Assembly (NCBI RefSeq): GCF_002975175.1
Contig: NZ_PCNZ01000010.1
Span: 62,001 to 126,000, forward strand
From: Bacillus sp. MYb209
GTDB taxonomy: Bacteria > Bacillota > Bacilli > Bacillales > Bacillaceae_G
Reading direction: 5' to 3'
Length of the DNA stretch: 64,000 bases
The notes below the pieces were generated by a model that was not told where the DNA came from, did no database searches, and saw only the letters and a list, made by a program, of their open reading frames with translations. The translations under genes were made by a program, and so were the position numbers. How positions within the stretch are numbered: the stretch's first letter is position 1; each line of letters opens with the position of its first letter. This document shows, piece after piece, positions 8,709-17,767 of this stretch.

Positions 8709-10235
8709 TTAGTTACGGATTAAGTAATCAAATGCACCTAAAGCTGCATTCGCTCCTGAACCCATAGAGATGATGATTTGTTTGTACGGATTATTTGTAC
8801 AGTCACCTGCAGCAAACACTCCTGGTACGTTTGTAGCGCCGTGCTTATCTGTTACGATTTCACCGCGAGCGCGTTCAACAGTTTCGCCTAACCAGTCTGT
8901 GTTTGGCACAAGACCGATTTGAACGAATACACCTTGTAATTCAACGTGATGAACTTCTTCAGTTTCACGATCGATGTAAGAAATACCGTTTACTTTGTCA
9001 GTACCAGTGATTTCTTTCGTTTGAACGTTTTTCAGAACAGTTACGTTTGGTAAGCTGTTAAGACGCTCTTGTAATACAGCATCAGCTTTTAATTCTGGCA
9101 TGAATTCAAGAACAGTTACGTGCTTAACAATACCTGCTAAGTCAATAGCTGCTTCAATACCAGAGTTACCTCCGCCGATAACCGCTACATCTTTTCCGAT
9201 GAATAATGGGCCGTCACAGTGTGGGCAGTATGCTACACCTTTGTTTTTGAACTCAGCTTCACCTGGTACGCCAACATTACGCCAGCGAGCACCTGTTGAA
9301 ACGATTACGCTCTTACTTTTCAGAATAGCGCCGTTTTCAAGTTCCACTTCAATAAGTTCTTTTTTCTCTAAACGTTTCGCACGTTGTAGATTCATTACAT
9401 CGATGTCGTATTCTTTTACGTGCTCTTCAAGGCTTACTACTAGCTTAGGACCTTCAGTGCGTTTTACGCTGATGAAGTTCTCAATACCCATAGTATCCAT
9501 TACTTGACCACCGAAGCGCTCAGCAACGATACCAGTGCGGATGCCTTTACGTGCTGCATAAATTGCTGCACTTGCACCAGCTGGGCCGCCACCAACAACA
9601 AGAACATCGTATGGATCTTTATCAGAAAGCTCTGATGCATCTGGACCGTTACCCATTTTAGCTAAAATTTCTTCAAGTGTCATACGACCGCTTCCGAAAG
9701 ATTCGCCGTTTAGGTAAACAGTTGGTACTGCCATAATGTCTTTGCTTTCTACTTCCTCTTTGAACGCAGCGCCATCAATCATAGTATGTGTAATACCAGA
9801 GTTAAGAACGCTCATTACGTTAAGAGCTTGTACAACATCAGGACAGTTATGACAACTTAGGCTGATATAAGATTCAAAATGATATTCGCCTTGAATGTTT
9901 TTGATTTGATCGATTAGTTTTTGTTCAACTTTTGGAGCACGTCCACTAACTTGTAGTAAAGCTAACACTAATGAAGTAAATTCGTGTCCTAATGGAATAC
10001 CAGCGAATACGACACCAGTGTCTTCGCCAGGGCGATTTACGCTAAAGCTTGGTGTTCTCTCTAGTTCAACTTTTTCTACTGTAATCTTAGATGACATAGT
10101 AGCTAATTCATCTACTAGAGATAACATATCTTTAGATACGTTATCGTCTCCTGCGCTAACTTTAAGTAAAATATCGTTCTCCATTAACTGAAGGTATTGG
10201 GATAGTTGTGTTTTTATATCTGCATCTAGTATCAT
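8709..10235 (-). CDS. ahpF: Alkyl hydroperoxide reductase subunit F (NADH:peroxiredoxin reductase)
   Basis: A 508-residue flavoprotein that transfers electrons from NADH to AhpC. The N-terminal tandem thioredoxin-fold domain has the redox pair Cys128/Cys131 (CHNC). The thioredoxin-reductase-like part has the FAD motif GGGPAG (215-220), the active disulfide Cys337/Cys340 in CPHCDG, and the NAD(P)H motif GGGNSG (354-359). It lies 14 bp downstream of ahpC on the same strand, so both are one operon. Length and all redox motifs are typical, so it should be a functional cytoplasmic enzyme in peroxide defence. Confidence 0.97.
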   Translation of the reverse strand: MILDADIKTQLSQYLQLMENDILLKVSAGDDNVSKDMLSLVDELATMSSKITVEKVELERTPSFSVNRPGEDTGVVFAGIPLGHEFTSLVLALLQVSGRAPKVEQKLIDQIKNIQGEYHFESYISLSCHNCPDVVQALNVMSVLNSGITHTMIDGAAFKEEVESKDIMAVPTVYLNGESFGSGRMTLEEILAKMGNGPDASELSDKDPYDVLVVGGGPAGASAAIYAARKGIRTGIVAERFGGQVMDTMGIENFISVKRTEGPKLVVSLEEHVKEYDIDVMNLQRAKRLEKKELIEVELENGAILKSKSVIVSTGARWRNVGVPGEAEFKNKGVAYCPHCDGPLFIGKDVAVIGGGNSGIEAAIDLAGIVKHVTVLEFMPELKADAVLQERLNSLPNVTVLKNVQTKEITGTDKVNGISYIDRETEEVHHVELQGVFVQIGLVPNTDWLGETVERARGEIVTDKHGATNVPGVFAAGDCTNNPYKQIIISMGSGANAALGAFDYLIRN

Positions 10236-10249
10236 TTTGATCGAACTCC

Positions 10250-10813
10250 TTAGATTTTGCCTACAAGGTCAAGGCTTGGTTTAAGTGTTGCAGAACCCTC
10301 TTGCCATTTAGCTGGGCAAACTTCACCTGGGTTGTTACGTACGTATTGAGCTGCTTTAATTTTGTTAACAAGAATGCTTGCGTCACGGCCAATACCGTCA
10401 GCATTGATTTCCATAGATTGGATAACGCCGTCTGGATCGATGATGAATGTACCACGAGCAGCAAGACCTTCTTCTTCCATTAAAACGTTGAAGTTTGTAG
10501 TGATTGTGCGAGTTGGGTCACCAATCATAATGTATTCGATTTTGCCGATAGTTTCTGAGCTATCATGCCATGCTTTGTGAGTGAAGTGAGTGTCTGTAGA
10601 TACAGAGTATACTTCAACGCCTAAGTCTTTTAGAGTTGCATATTGGTTTTGTAAGTCTTCAAGTTCAGTTGGACAAACGAATGTGAAGTCTGCTGGGTAG
10701 AAACAAACTACGCTCCATTTTCCTTTTAAACTTTCGTCAGTAACTTGGACAAATTCTCCATTATGGTAAGCATTAGCTTTAAACGGTTTTACTTCTGTGC
10801 CGATTAATAACAT
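10250..10813 (-). CDS. ahpC: Alkyl hydroperoxide reductase subunit C (2-Cys peroxiredoxin)
   Basis: A 187-residue typical 2-Cys peroxiredoxin. The peroxidatic Cys47 lies in DFTFVCPTE and the resolving Cys166 in GEVCPAKW. It reduces hydrogen peroxide, alkyl hydroperoxides and probably peroxynitrite, and is regenerated by AhpF, encoded just downstream. The start is preceded by AGGAGG. A PerR-box-like operator lies 74-88 bp upstream of the start, consistent with peroxide induction as known for ahpCF in Bacillus. Confidence 0.97.
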   Translation of the reverse strand: MLLIGTEVKPFKANAYHNGEFVQVTDESLKGKWSVVCFYPADFTFVCPTELEDLQNQYATLKDLGVEVYSVSTDTHFTHKAWHDSSETIGKIEYIMIGDPTRTITTNFNVLMEEEGLAARGTFIIDPDGVIQSMEINADGIGRDASILVNKIKAAQYVRNNPGEVCPAKWQEGSATLKPSLDLVGKI

Positions 10814-10886
10814 ATTAAAATTCCTCCTAAAGGTTGGTTTTGAGCATCGGAAATTAGTTTGCTCATAAAATATATTTTTTAATTAA

Positions 10887-10901
10887 CTATAATAATTCTA
10901 A
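10887..10901 (-). promoter_or_regulatory. PerR box upstream of ahpC
   Basis: On the minus strand TTAGAATTATTATAG matches the PerR consensus TTATAATNATTATAA at all but two positions. It lies in the AT-rich promoter region of ahpC. PerR control of ahpCF is established in B. subtilis; here it is inferred from the site. Confidence 0.7.
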
Positions 10902-11402
10902 TTCGATATTAATTATCATATAGAAGTGGTTATTTTGTCAAGAGAATAAACTAACTTTATTCCAATTTAATTAATATTTATTCTCAATTAAAGCTACTAG
11001 GGACTGGAAAGGTAATTTTAAGTTTATAAATTTTAAATGAGTGGTTGAAAGGTTAGTGTTTATATTAGAGATATGGTGTAAGTATAAATTCTTAGGAAGG
11101 AAATCTTTCTTAGAAGTTGTGGATTTGAAAAGTAACTTCTTACTTTATTGTACAAAGAATTGTGCAATAAATACAACAAAATGTATCGGAATCTTTTTGA
11201 ACAATTATTGTCATCTTAAATATATATAATAAGAAGTATATTGCAATGAGAAATAGAAACATTGACGCTTATTTCTAAAAAGATATAATAAAAACGAGAT
11301 ATGTATTGCAATAAAAAAGATATAGTATAGATTGAAAAAATTTCAGTCTATTATTTTTTATGGCTTTTAGAAAACGTTTACATTTAGTGTGGAGGGGAAA
11401 CC
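10902..11402 (+). promoter_or_regulatory. Long intergenic region with drd promoter and cre site
   Basis: This ~500 bp stretch holds no convincing gene. A sigmaA-type promoter TTGACG (11262-11267) - 16 bp - TATAAT (11284-11289) precedes drdK. Just before its RBS (GGAGGGG) is AGAAAACGTTTACAT at 11369-11383, whose reverse complement fits the CcpA cre consensus at every defined position. The cre lies about 80 bp downstream of the -10, a roadblock-type position. No S-box or other riboswitch was found here, which argues against methionine-salvage (mtn) regulation. Confidence 0.6.
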
Positions 11403-12632
11403 ATGTCTAAGTTCACGAAGTATTTTTTAATGGAAGCTAAAGATGTGATTGCATATGTGAAAGAGAAATTATCTAAGTTTGAGGATACAAAGGGGTTACA
11501 ATGTAAAGAAATAGGAGATGGAAATTTAAATTATGTGTTTCGTGTTTGGGATGAGGAGAGTAATAATTCCATTATCGTGAAGCAGGCTGGGGATACAGCA
11601 CGTATTTCAGATGAGTTTAAGTTGTCGACGAATCGTATTCGTATTGAATCTGATGTTTTGCAGTTAGAGGAGGAGTTAGCATCAGGACTTGTTCCAAAGG
11701 TGTATTTATTTGATAGTGTAATGAATTGTTGCGTAATGGAAGACTTATCAGATCACACAATATTACGTACAGCACTCATAAATCATCAAATATTTCCAAG
11801 GCTTGCTGACGATTTAACTACCTTTATGGTAAATACTCTTCTATTAACATCAGATGTTGTAATGAATCATAAAGAGAAGAAGGAACTCGTGAAAAATTAT
11901 ATAAATCCTGAGTTATGCGAAATTACAGAGGACCTCGTATATTCTGAGCCATTCACAAATCATAATAAACGCAACGAATTGTTTCAATTAAATGAAGGTT
12001 GGATTAGAGAGCATATATATAGCGATAAGGAACTTCGTATGGAAGTAGCAAAGCTTAAATTTGCGTTTATGACGAATGCACAGGCTTTACTTCATGGTGA
12101 TTTACATACTGGCTCTGTTTTTGTAAAAAGTGATTCTACAAAGGTTATTGATCCTGAGTTTGCCTTTTACGGACCTATGGGATATGACGTTGGGAATGTA
12201 ATGGCGAATTTAATATTTGCTTGGGTGAATGCAGATGAGACTATGCCGCCTGGAGCTGAGAAAGATACATATATGGATTGGTTACAATCTACAATGGTAG
12301 ATGTAATTGATTTATTTAAGAAGAAGTTTTTAGATGCTTGGGATATTCATGTGACAGAGATTATGGCGAAGGAAGAAGGCTTTAACCATGTTTATTTACA
12401 ATCTGTATTAGAAGATACAGCTGCAGTGACGGGTCTTGAGTTAATTCGTCGTATTGTTGGTCTAGCAAAGGTAAAGGATATTACTTGTATTGGGAATGAT
12501 GAAGTACGTGCTAGAGCGGAGCGAATTTGTCTTCAAGTAGCGAAGAAGTTTATTTTACGAGCAAATCAATATAAAACAGGTACGAGTTTTGTAGAAACGT
12601 TAAAAAAACAGTCCATGCATAGTGCGAAGTAA
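11403..12632 (+). CDS. drdK: 5-deoxyribose kinase (MtnK paralogue)
   Basis: A 409-residue kinase of the MtnK/choline-kinase-like fold. [12 protein letters not shown] holds the probable catalytic Asp233, and [18 protein letters not shown] is the metal-binding loop. It looks like S-methyl-5-thioribose kinase, but it is followed directly by an MtnA-like isomerase and a class II aldolase. This three-gene layout was described in B. thuringiensis as the 5-deoxyribose salvage pathway, in which this enzyme makes 5-deoxyribose 1-phosphate. No S-box precedes it, and a perfect cre site does. The drdK assignment rests on context plus the published cluster; true MtnK is the alternative. Confidence 0.8.
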   Translation: MSKFTKYFLMEAKDVIAYVKEKLSKFEDTKGLQCKEIGDGNLNYVFRVWDEESNNSIIVKQAGDTARISDEFKLSTNRIRIESDVLQLEEELASGLVPKVYLFDSVMNCCVMEDLSDHTILRTALINHQIFPRLADDLTTFMVNTLLLTSDVVMNHKEKKELVKNYINPELCEITEDLVYSEPFTNHNKRNELFQLNEGWIREHIYSDKELRMEVAKLKFAFMTNAQALLHGDLHTGSVFVKSDSTKVIDPEFAFYGPMGYDVGNVMANLIFAWVNADETMPPGAEKDTYMDWLQSTMVDVIDLFKKKFLDAWDIHVTEIMAKEEGFNHVYLQSVLEDTAAVTGLELIRRIVGLAKVKDITCIGNDEVRARAERICLQVAKKFILRANQYKTGTSFVETLKKQSMHSAK

Positions 12633-12641
12633 GGGGAGAAG

Positions 12642-13685
12642 ATGATGGAAGAGCAATTAATACCAATTCAGTGGGAAAATGATGCTTTAGTTTTATTAGA
12701 TCAAACGTTATTACCGAATGAAGTTGTCTATGAATCTTTTAAAACAGCTGAAAGTGTGTGGGATGCAATCCAAGTAATGAAAGTACGAGGTGCACCAGCG
12801 ATTGGGGTTTCAGCAGCGTATGGTGTGTATTTAGGGGTAAAGGAATTTACTGAGAGTACGGTAGAAGGATTTATTGAAGAAGTAAAAAAGGTATGTGCAT
12901 ATTTAGCAACATCAAGACCGACGGCAGTAAATTTATTTTGGGCGCTTGAAAGAATGGAAAGTGTAGCGATAGATAATGTTCACTTATCAATCGCACGGTT
13001 GAAAGATAGATTATTAGAAGAAGCAAAAAAGATTCATAGAGAAGATGAAGATATTAATCGTAAAATTGGAGAGTATGCATTAACTTTATTCCAAGACGGC
13101 ATGGGAGTATTAACGCATTGTAATGCAGGTGCGTTAGCAACGACTAAGTACGGTACTGCGACAGCTCCAATGTACTTAGCGAAAGAAAAAGGATGGGACC
13201 TTAAAATCTATTCTGATGAAACACGCCCTAGATTACAAGGTTCAACGTTAACAGCATTAGAACTGCAGCGAGCGGGAATTGATGTAACAGTCATTACCGA
13301 TAATATGGCAGCGATGGTCATGTCACAAGGGAAAATAGATGCAGTAATCGTTGGATGTGATCGTGTAGCGGCAAATGGTGATGTAGCAAATAAAATTGGA
13401 ACATTAGGTGTTTCAATTTTGGCTAAATATTATAACATTCCGTTTTATGTAGCAGCACCAACACCGACAATTGACTTAAAAACACCGACAGGAAAAGAAA
13501 TTCCAATCGAAGAAAGAGATGCTTCTGAAGTGATTAATCGTTTCGGACAATATTCAGCTCCGAAAGGAAGTAAAGTATATAATCCGGCATTTGATGTTAC
13601 GCCACATGAAAATATAACAGCGATTATTACGGAAAAAGGGATTGTAAAAGCACCGTTTACGGAGAATTTAAAAAAGCTATTTTAG
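12642..13685 (+). CDS. drdI: 5-deoxyribose-1-phosphate isomerase (MtnA paralogue)
   Basis: A 347-residue member of the MtnA/eIF2B-like aldose-ketose isomerase family. Cys160 in [15 protein letters not shown] and Asp240 in [17 protein letters not shown] correspond to the catalytic pair of MtnA enzymes. In this cluster it should convert 5-deoxyribose 1-phosphate to 5-deoxyribulose 1-phosphate. It begins 9 bp after drdK with GGGGAGAAG as RBS, and drdA follows 57 bp later. Automated pipelines usually call it methylthioribose-1-phosphate isomerase. Paralogy and context favour DrdI. Confidence 0.82.
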   Translation: MMEEQLIPIQWENDALVLLDQTLLPNEVVYESFKTAESVWDAIQVMKVRGAPAIGVSAAYGVYLGVKEFTESTVEGFIEEVKKVCAYLATSRPTAVNLFWALERMESVAIDNVHLSIARLKDRLLEEAKKIHREDEDINRKIGEYALTLFQDGMGVLTHCNAGALATTKYGTATAPMYLAKEKGWDLKIYSDETRPRLQGSTLTALELQRAGIDVTVITDNMAAMVMSQGKIDAVIVGCDRVAANGDVANKIGTLGVSILAKYYNIPFYVAAPTPTIDLKTPTGKEIPIEERDASEVINRFGQYSAPKGSKVYNPAFDVTPHENITAIITEKGIVKAPFTENLKKLF

Positions 13686-13742
13686 TAAGTAGATAGATAT
13701 AAAATTTCAGTCATCATAAGCTTCATACTTAGGGGGATATAT

Positions 13743-14384
13743 ATGTTATTACAAAAAGAAAGAGAAGAAATTGTAGCGTATGGAAAGAAAATGATCTCTA
13801 GTGGTTTAACGAAGGGGACCGGGGGAAATATTAGTATTTTCAATCGTGAACAAGGCCTAGTTGCAATTAGCCCAAGTGGTTTAGATTATTATGAAACAAC
13901 GCCCGAGGATGTAGTTATATTGAATTTAGATGGTGAAGTGGTAGAGGGAGAGAGAAAACCATCAAGTGAATTAGATATGCATCTTATCTATTATAGAAAT
14001 CGTGAAGATATAAATGCGCTTGTGCATACACACTCTCCTTATGCGAAGACGATTGCATCATTAGGATGGGAGCTTCCTGCTGTTTCATATTTAATTGCTT
14101 TTGCAGGCCCGAACGTACGCTGTGCGCCGTATGAAACATTTGGTACGAGGCAATTAGCAGATGCTGCTTTTGAAGGCATGATTGATCGACGTGCTGTGTT
14201 ACTTGCGAATCATGGTTTAATGGCTGGTGCAAATAATATAAAAATGGCGTTTACTATTGCAGAAGAAATTGAGTTTTGTGCTCAAATTTATTATCAAACG
14301 AAAAGCGTCGGCGAACCGAAGCTACTGCCAGAAGACGAGATGGAGAATTTGGCGAAGAAGTTTGAAGGGTATGGGCAACAGTAA
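13743..14384 (+). CDS. drdA: 5-deoxyribulose-1-phosphate aldolase (class II, fuculose-phosphate-aldolase family)
   Basis: A 213-residue class II aldolase/adducin-family protein. TGGNISIF binds phosphate, SSELDMH holds the catalytic acidic region, and LVHTHSPYA and ANHGLMAG provide metal-binding histidines. The DrdA of B. thuringiensis is a Mn-dependent aldolase that cleaves 5-deoxyribulose 1-phosphate to dihydroxyacetone phosphate and acetaldehyde, closing the drd pathway. This removes 5-deoxyribose derived from the 5'-deoxyadenosine by-product of radical-SAM enzymes. Last gene of the operon, ending at a strong terminator. Confidence 0.85.
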   Translation: MLLQKEREEIVAYGKKMISSGLTKGTGGNISIFNREQGLVAISPSGLDYYETTPEDVVILNLDGEVVEGERKPSSELDMHLIYYRNREDINALVHTHSPYAKTIASLGWELPAVSYLIAFAGPNVRCAPYETFGTRQLADAAFEGMIDRRAVLLANHGLMAGANNIKMAFTIAEEIEFCAQIYYQTKSVGEPKLLPEDEMENLAKKFEGYGQQ

Positions 14385-14426
14385 AAAGAACCCCCCTCAA
14401 GAAAAAATCTTGAGGGGGGGTTCTTT
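14385..14426. terminator. Bidirectional terminator between drdA and the siderophore permease
   Basis: AAAGAACCCCCCTCAAGA pairs with TCTTGAGGGGGG and TTCTTT around an A-rich loop. It overlaps the stop codon of the permease gene on the minus strand. Confidence 0.9.
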
Positions 14427-15432
14427 ACGCTTTCTTAAGCAACAAATACATAAAGTAAGGTGCACCAATTAAAGCAACGACAATACCGGCTGGAATACCG
14501 CTAGGTTCGACGATGTTTCGTCCAATTGTGTCTGCTAGTAGTAATAGCCATCCGCCTATTAAAACGGCGATTGGCATGAATATTTGATGTCTTGGTCCGA
14601 CTAAAGATTTTGCGATGTGAGGAGCCATCAGCCCGATAAAGCTAATTCCTCCTGTTACGGAAACCGCTGCAGCTGCAAGCGCAACGGCTGCAATTAATAA
14701 GTATCTTCGTTCTTTTTCAATTTCAATGCCGACACCAATTGCGACCGGTTCGTTTAATGCTAGAATGTTTAATCGATTTGCTTTATAGAAAACAAATGGG
14801 ATTAATACGATTAACCATGGAAGCATTGCGTAAACGAAGATCCAGTCATCTCCCCAAATGTTTCCGGCTATCCATTTTGCAATAAAGTCCACTTTCATAC
14901 GATCTGCTGATGAAATAAGAACAATCATTGCTCCAGATAGTGCAAATGAAAATCCGATACCGGTTAATGTTAATCGTATTGGCTGAAGTCCTGTTGATTT
15001 ACTATATGAAAATACGTAAATTAGAACAGCAGTAAGGAAAGCACCGATAAACCCAACGACTGGTAGTAAGTAAAGAAACGAACCTACGTCAATTGGAAAA
15101 TATAAAAAGAAAATGGAAACTGCAACACCAGCTCCAGCGTTGATTCCAAGAATACCAGGTTCAGCTAAATCGTTACGTGTAATACCTTGCAGGATAGCAC
15201 CAGATAAAGCGAGCGCCATACCAGCTAATAATGTAATGACAATTCTAGGTAGTCGTAAAGAATATAAAACAAACTCCTCTTTAAATGTACCTTGTCCCAT
15301 TAGTGTTGGGAGTAATCGATCATAAGATAAAGATGCTGAACCGAGCCCCATTCCAACTACAATGGTTGTAATGGTCAATATAAGTAAAGCGAGTATGATA
15401 ATACGTTGTTTTCTTAGAATAGATTGCATCAT
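14425..15432 (-). CDS. FecCD-type siderophore ABC transporter permease (distal)
   Basis: A 335-residue membrane protein of the BtuC/FecCD family, with about nine hydrophobic segments. LSGAILQGITRNDLAEPGILGINAGAG is the conserved N-terminal signature. GGISFIGLMAPHIAKSLVGPRH is the cytoplasmic coupling region that contacts the ATPase. Its ATG overlaps the stop of the upstream permease (ATGA) and is preceded by AAAGGAGG, so the two are translationally coupled. It forms a heterodimeric channel with its neighbour for ferric-siderophore uptake. No ATPase gene follows, so an ATPase encoded elsewhere must serve it, as YusV does for B. subtilis YfiYZ-YfhA. Confidence 0.92.
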   Translation of the reverse strand: MMQSILRKQRIIILALLILTITTIVVGMGLGSASLSYDRLLPTLMGQGTFKEEFVLYSLRLPRIVITLLAGMALALSGAILQGITRNDLAEPGILGINAGAGVAVSIFFLYFPIDVGSFLYLLPVVGFIGAFLTAVLIYVFSYSKSTGLQPIRLTLTGIGFSFALSGAMIVLISSADRMKVDFIAKWIAGNIWGDDWIFVYAMLPWLIVLIPFVFYKANRLNILALNEPVAIGVGIEIEKERRYLLIAAVALAAAAVSVTGGISFIGLMAPHIAKSLVGPRHQIFMPIAVLIGGWLLLLADTIGRNIVEPSGIPAGIVVALIGAPYFMYLLLKKA

Positions 15433-16469
15433 GAGAAAGTTCTTCCTCCTTTACGAACGATAAATAGGAAGACTGGTAACCCTACAATAGCGACAATTGC
15501 AGCAACTGGCGTTTCGTACGGAGCGTTAATTGTACGCCCAATTGTATCTGCGAGTAGCATAAAGGACGCACCAGCGATTGCTGACATCGGTATGACAAAA
15601 CGATAGTCTGGCCCAACGATTGGACGAACCATATGAGGTATCATTAAGCCGATAAATGCCATATTCCCGACAAGTGCTACGGAAGCACCAGCAAGCAAGA
15701 TAATAATGATAAATAAAATCGTTTTAATGACGATAATTTTTTGACCGAGTCCAATGGCAACTTCTTCACTGAAACTAAGGACTGTCAATTTCTTTGCGAG
15801 TAAAATAGCGATAAATATACTTATTGAAATAACCGGAATAATAATTTTCAATTGGCTCCAAGTCGTTCCAATTACGCCCCCAGCAGTCCACATTGATACA
15901 TCTTGTGAAATTTTAAAGTAAATACCAATACCTTCTGAAATTGCGAGTAAGAACGCTGAAACAGCAGCACCAGCTAATACAATTCGAAGAGGAGAAAGTC
16001 CTCCCTTTTTTACCATACCAATTCCAAATACCATAATAGCACCAATGGCAGCACCGATAAAGCAAGCTAGCGTTAAGTAAAGGTAGCTTATGGAAGGATT
16101 GAAAGCAAGTGTCAGTGCAAGCGCTGCGTTTGCACCACCAGTTAGGCCGAGTAATCCAGGATCAGCAAGAGGGTTTCGTGTTAATCCTTGCATAATTGCA
16201 CCAGAAACAGCGAGTCCAGCGCCTACAAAAATAGCAGCAACTTCACGTGGTAAACGTATTTCACGAAGGATAGATAGCTTATCTCCTTTAGCAGAGGAAG
16301 TGAGTGCTAACCATACATCTTTTATAGAAGTATCTGCAGCACCGAATACCATTGCCACCATAAAAATAAGAAAGAATGCAATTATGCTCAAAATTAGTTT
16401 GTATGTAAAAGCCATGGAACGTGGATTGTCGTGATCTTTTGTCATTCGTTTCACATCTTTTCTTTTCAT
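15429..16469 (-). CDS. FecCD-type siderophore ABC transporter permease (proximal)
   Basis: A 346-residue BtuC/FecCD-family permease. VSGAIMQGLTRNPLADPGLLGLTGGAN and NMAFIGLMIPHMVRPIVGPDYR are the family signatures. The first ATG lacks a clear Shine-Dalgarno; an internal ATG eight codons later (16445) is possible. It lies 48 bp after the gene for the binding lipoprotein and overlaps the second permease by four bases. Together these three proteins form a Fur-controlled ferric-siderophore importer in the cell membrane. The set resembles B. subtilis YfiY-YfiZ-YfhA (hydroxamate/citrate-type siderophores), but specificity is inference. Confidence 0.9.
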   Translation of the reverse strand: MKRKDVKRMTKDHDNPRSMAFTYKLILSIIAFFLIFMVAMVFGAADTSIKDVWLALTSSAKGDKLSILREIRLPREVAAIFVGAGLAVSGAIMQGLTRNPLADPGLLGLTGGANAALALTLAFNPSISYLYLTLACFIGAAIGAIMVFGIGMVKKGGLSPLRIVLAGAAVSAFLLAISEGIGIYFKISQDVSMWTAGGVIGTTWSQLKIIIPVISISIFIAILLAKKLTVLSFSEEVAIGLGQKIIVIKTILFIIIILLAGASVALVGNMAFIGLMIPHMVRPIVGPDYRFVIPMSAIAGASFMLLADTIGRTINAPYETPVAAIVAIVGLPVFLFIVRKGGRTFS

Positions 16470-16517
16470 AGAATAAAGGAAGAGGAATTCTTAATTTAAG
16501 AATTCCTCATGTTTGTA

Positions 16518-17435
16518 TTATTGACCAAGAAAGCTTTTCTTGAAGAAGTCTAGTTGGAAATCTAATGTAAGTGGGTCATTGAAATAGAATTCCATCATGT
16601 TTGCTTCATATACACGATTATTTTTTACTGCTGGAATGTTTTTATATGATTCTGTCTCTTGGAATGAGTTATCAGTATCTTTATTTTTACTTACGATTAA
16701 GTAATCACCAGCAAACTCAGGTAATACCTCAGTTGATAATGCGTAGTAACCTTCTTTTAATGCTTTTTCTTTTACTTTTTCAGGCATTTTTAATTTCATT
16801 TCTTGGTAAAGAATTTCTGTTCCACGGCCCCAGTTTTCGCCGTATACGTAAAGCTGTTTATTGAAGTTTTCAACAACAGAAACTGTTGCATCTTCACCGA
16901 TTTTTGCTTTAATTTCTTTTCCAGCTGTTTGTGCACGTTTCTTGAAATCATCAACCCAAGTTTTTGCTTCTTTTTCTTTATTTAATAATTTACCGATTTC
17001 TAAGTGTTGTGTTAAGTAATCAACTTTTCCGTAAGTGTATGTTACAGTAGGAGCGATTTTCTTTAACTTATCGACATTTTTAATATTTGATAAACCAATG
17101 ATTAAGTCTGGATTTAATTCTGCTATCTTTTCAACATTCTCATCTGATACTTCAGCAACGCCTTTTAGTTTGCTATCAAAGCGCGGGTTTTGTTTAGACC
17201 ATGAATCTACACCAACAAGGTTTACACCTAATGACATTACGTTACCAGCGAATGATGATAGGACAACAACACGTTGTGGATTTGCTGGAACTTCTACTTT
17301 ACCATTTTCAGATTGGTATGTAATTGTTTCTGATTTCTTACCTTTTGCGTCGTTCTTCTTGTCTGTTGAACCGTTGCTACAAGCACTCATAACAAGGACG
17401 AACAGAACTGTTAGTGAAATGAATAATTTTTTCAT
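16518..17435 (-). CDS. Iron-siderophore-binding lipoprotein
   Basis: A 305-residue class III substrate-binding protein. The reading frame extends upstream to a TTG, but the ATG chosen here has AAAGGAGA before it and begins a proper lipoprotein signal: a hydrophobic stretch ending in the lipobox VMSAC with Cys19. The mature part has the two lobes and long linker helix of the FecB/FhuD/BtuF fold (RVVVLSSFAGNVMSLGVNLVGVD; NPDLIIGLSN). It delivers ferric siderophore to the two FecCD permeases encoded downstream. Two Fur boxes lie ~165-200 bp upstream. Substrate may be a schizokinen-like siderophore by analogy with YfiY. Symbol left blank. Confidence 0.88.
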   Translation of the reverse strand: MKKLFISLTVLFVLVMSACSNGSTDKKNDAKGKKSETITYQSENGKVEVPANPQRVVVLSSFAGNVMSLGVNLVGVDSWSKQNPRFDSKLKGVAEVSDENVEKIAELNPDLIIGLSNIKNVDKLKKIAPTVTYTYGKVDYLTQHLEIGKLLNKEKEAKTWVDDFKKRAQTAGKEIKAKIGEDATVSVVENFNKQLYVYGENWGRGTEILYQEMKLKMPEKVKEKALKEGYYALSTEVLPEFAGDYLIVSKNKDTDNSFQETESYKNIPAVKNNRVYEANMMEFYFNDPLTLDFQLDFFKKSFLGQ

Positions 17436-17600
17436 CGTCTTTCTCCTTTTGATAGATGATATGTGATGCACAATAAATTGTTTAGCTTTGATCTTTTGAA
17501 AAGTTAGTGGTAACACAAAAAATCTTATTAACAATCTTGAACTTGAGATTTTACCATATAGTATTCACCATAGTAATAGAAGAAGATGTAATCTCACAGT

Positions 17601-17633
17601 TGATAATAATTAACAAATTGATAATTATTATCA
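17601..17633 (-). promoter_or_regulatory. Tandem Fur boxes upstream of the siderophore uptake operon
   Basis: TGATAATTATTATCA at 17619-17633 is a perfect match to the 7-1-7 Fur consensus TGATAATNATTATCA. A second box, TGATAATAATTAACA at 17601-17615, differs at one position and begins 18 bp away. Iron repression of the minus-strand transport operon is expected. Confidence 0.88.
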
Positions 17634-17724
17634 CTACTGATTCTTTAAATAATATAATTTTATATACGTGTATTGTCAATAGTAATTTTGATTGTAAATT
17701 TTGCGGAAACAGGTTATATTTTAT

Positions 17725-17739
17725 TGAGAATGATAATCA
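17725..17739 (+). promoter_or_regulatory. Fur box upstream of the ferredoxin-NADP+ reductase gene
   Basis: TGAGAATGATAATCA matches the Fur 7-1-7 consensus at 12 of 14 defined positions and lies 28 bp before the start codon. Iron-responsive control of the reductase gene is inferred. Confidence 0.65.
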
Positions 17740-17767
17740 ATGATTAGTAGCTGAGGAGTGAGCATGA

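Noticed and set aside
9100-9507. 135-codon frame antisense to ahpF
   Set aside because: It is a shadow of the conserved ahpF gene: Ser/Pro/Thr-rich with no family features or RBS.
11041-11229. 62-codon frame in the ahpC-drdK gap
   Set aside because: It has no Shine-Dalgarno, low-complexity AT-driven composition, and no recognisable domain.
11230-11402. Possible S-box before the MtnK-like gene
   Set aside because: None of the S-box blocks (AGAGAGG, GGGAC.GGCCC, GAAGCCC.GCAACC) are present, which supports the drd rather than mtn assignment.
17507-17743. 78-codon frame over the Fur boxes
   Set aside because: It is Ile/Leu-rich because of AT-rich regulatory DNA, spans the Fur boxes and has no RBS.
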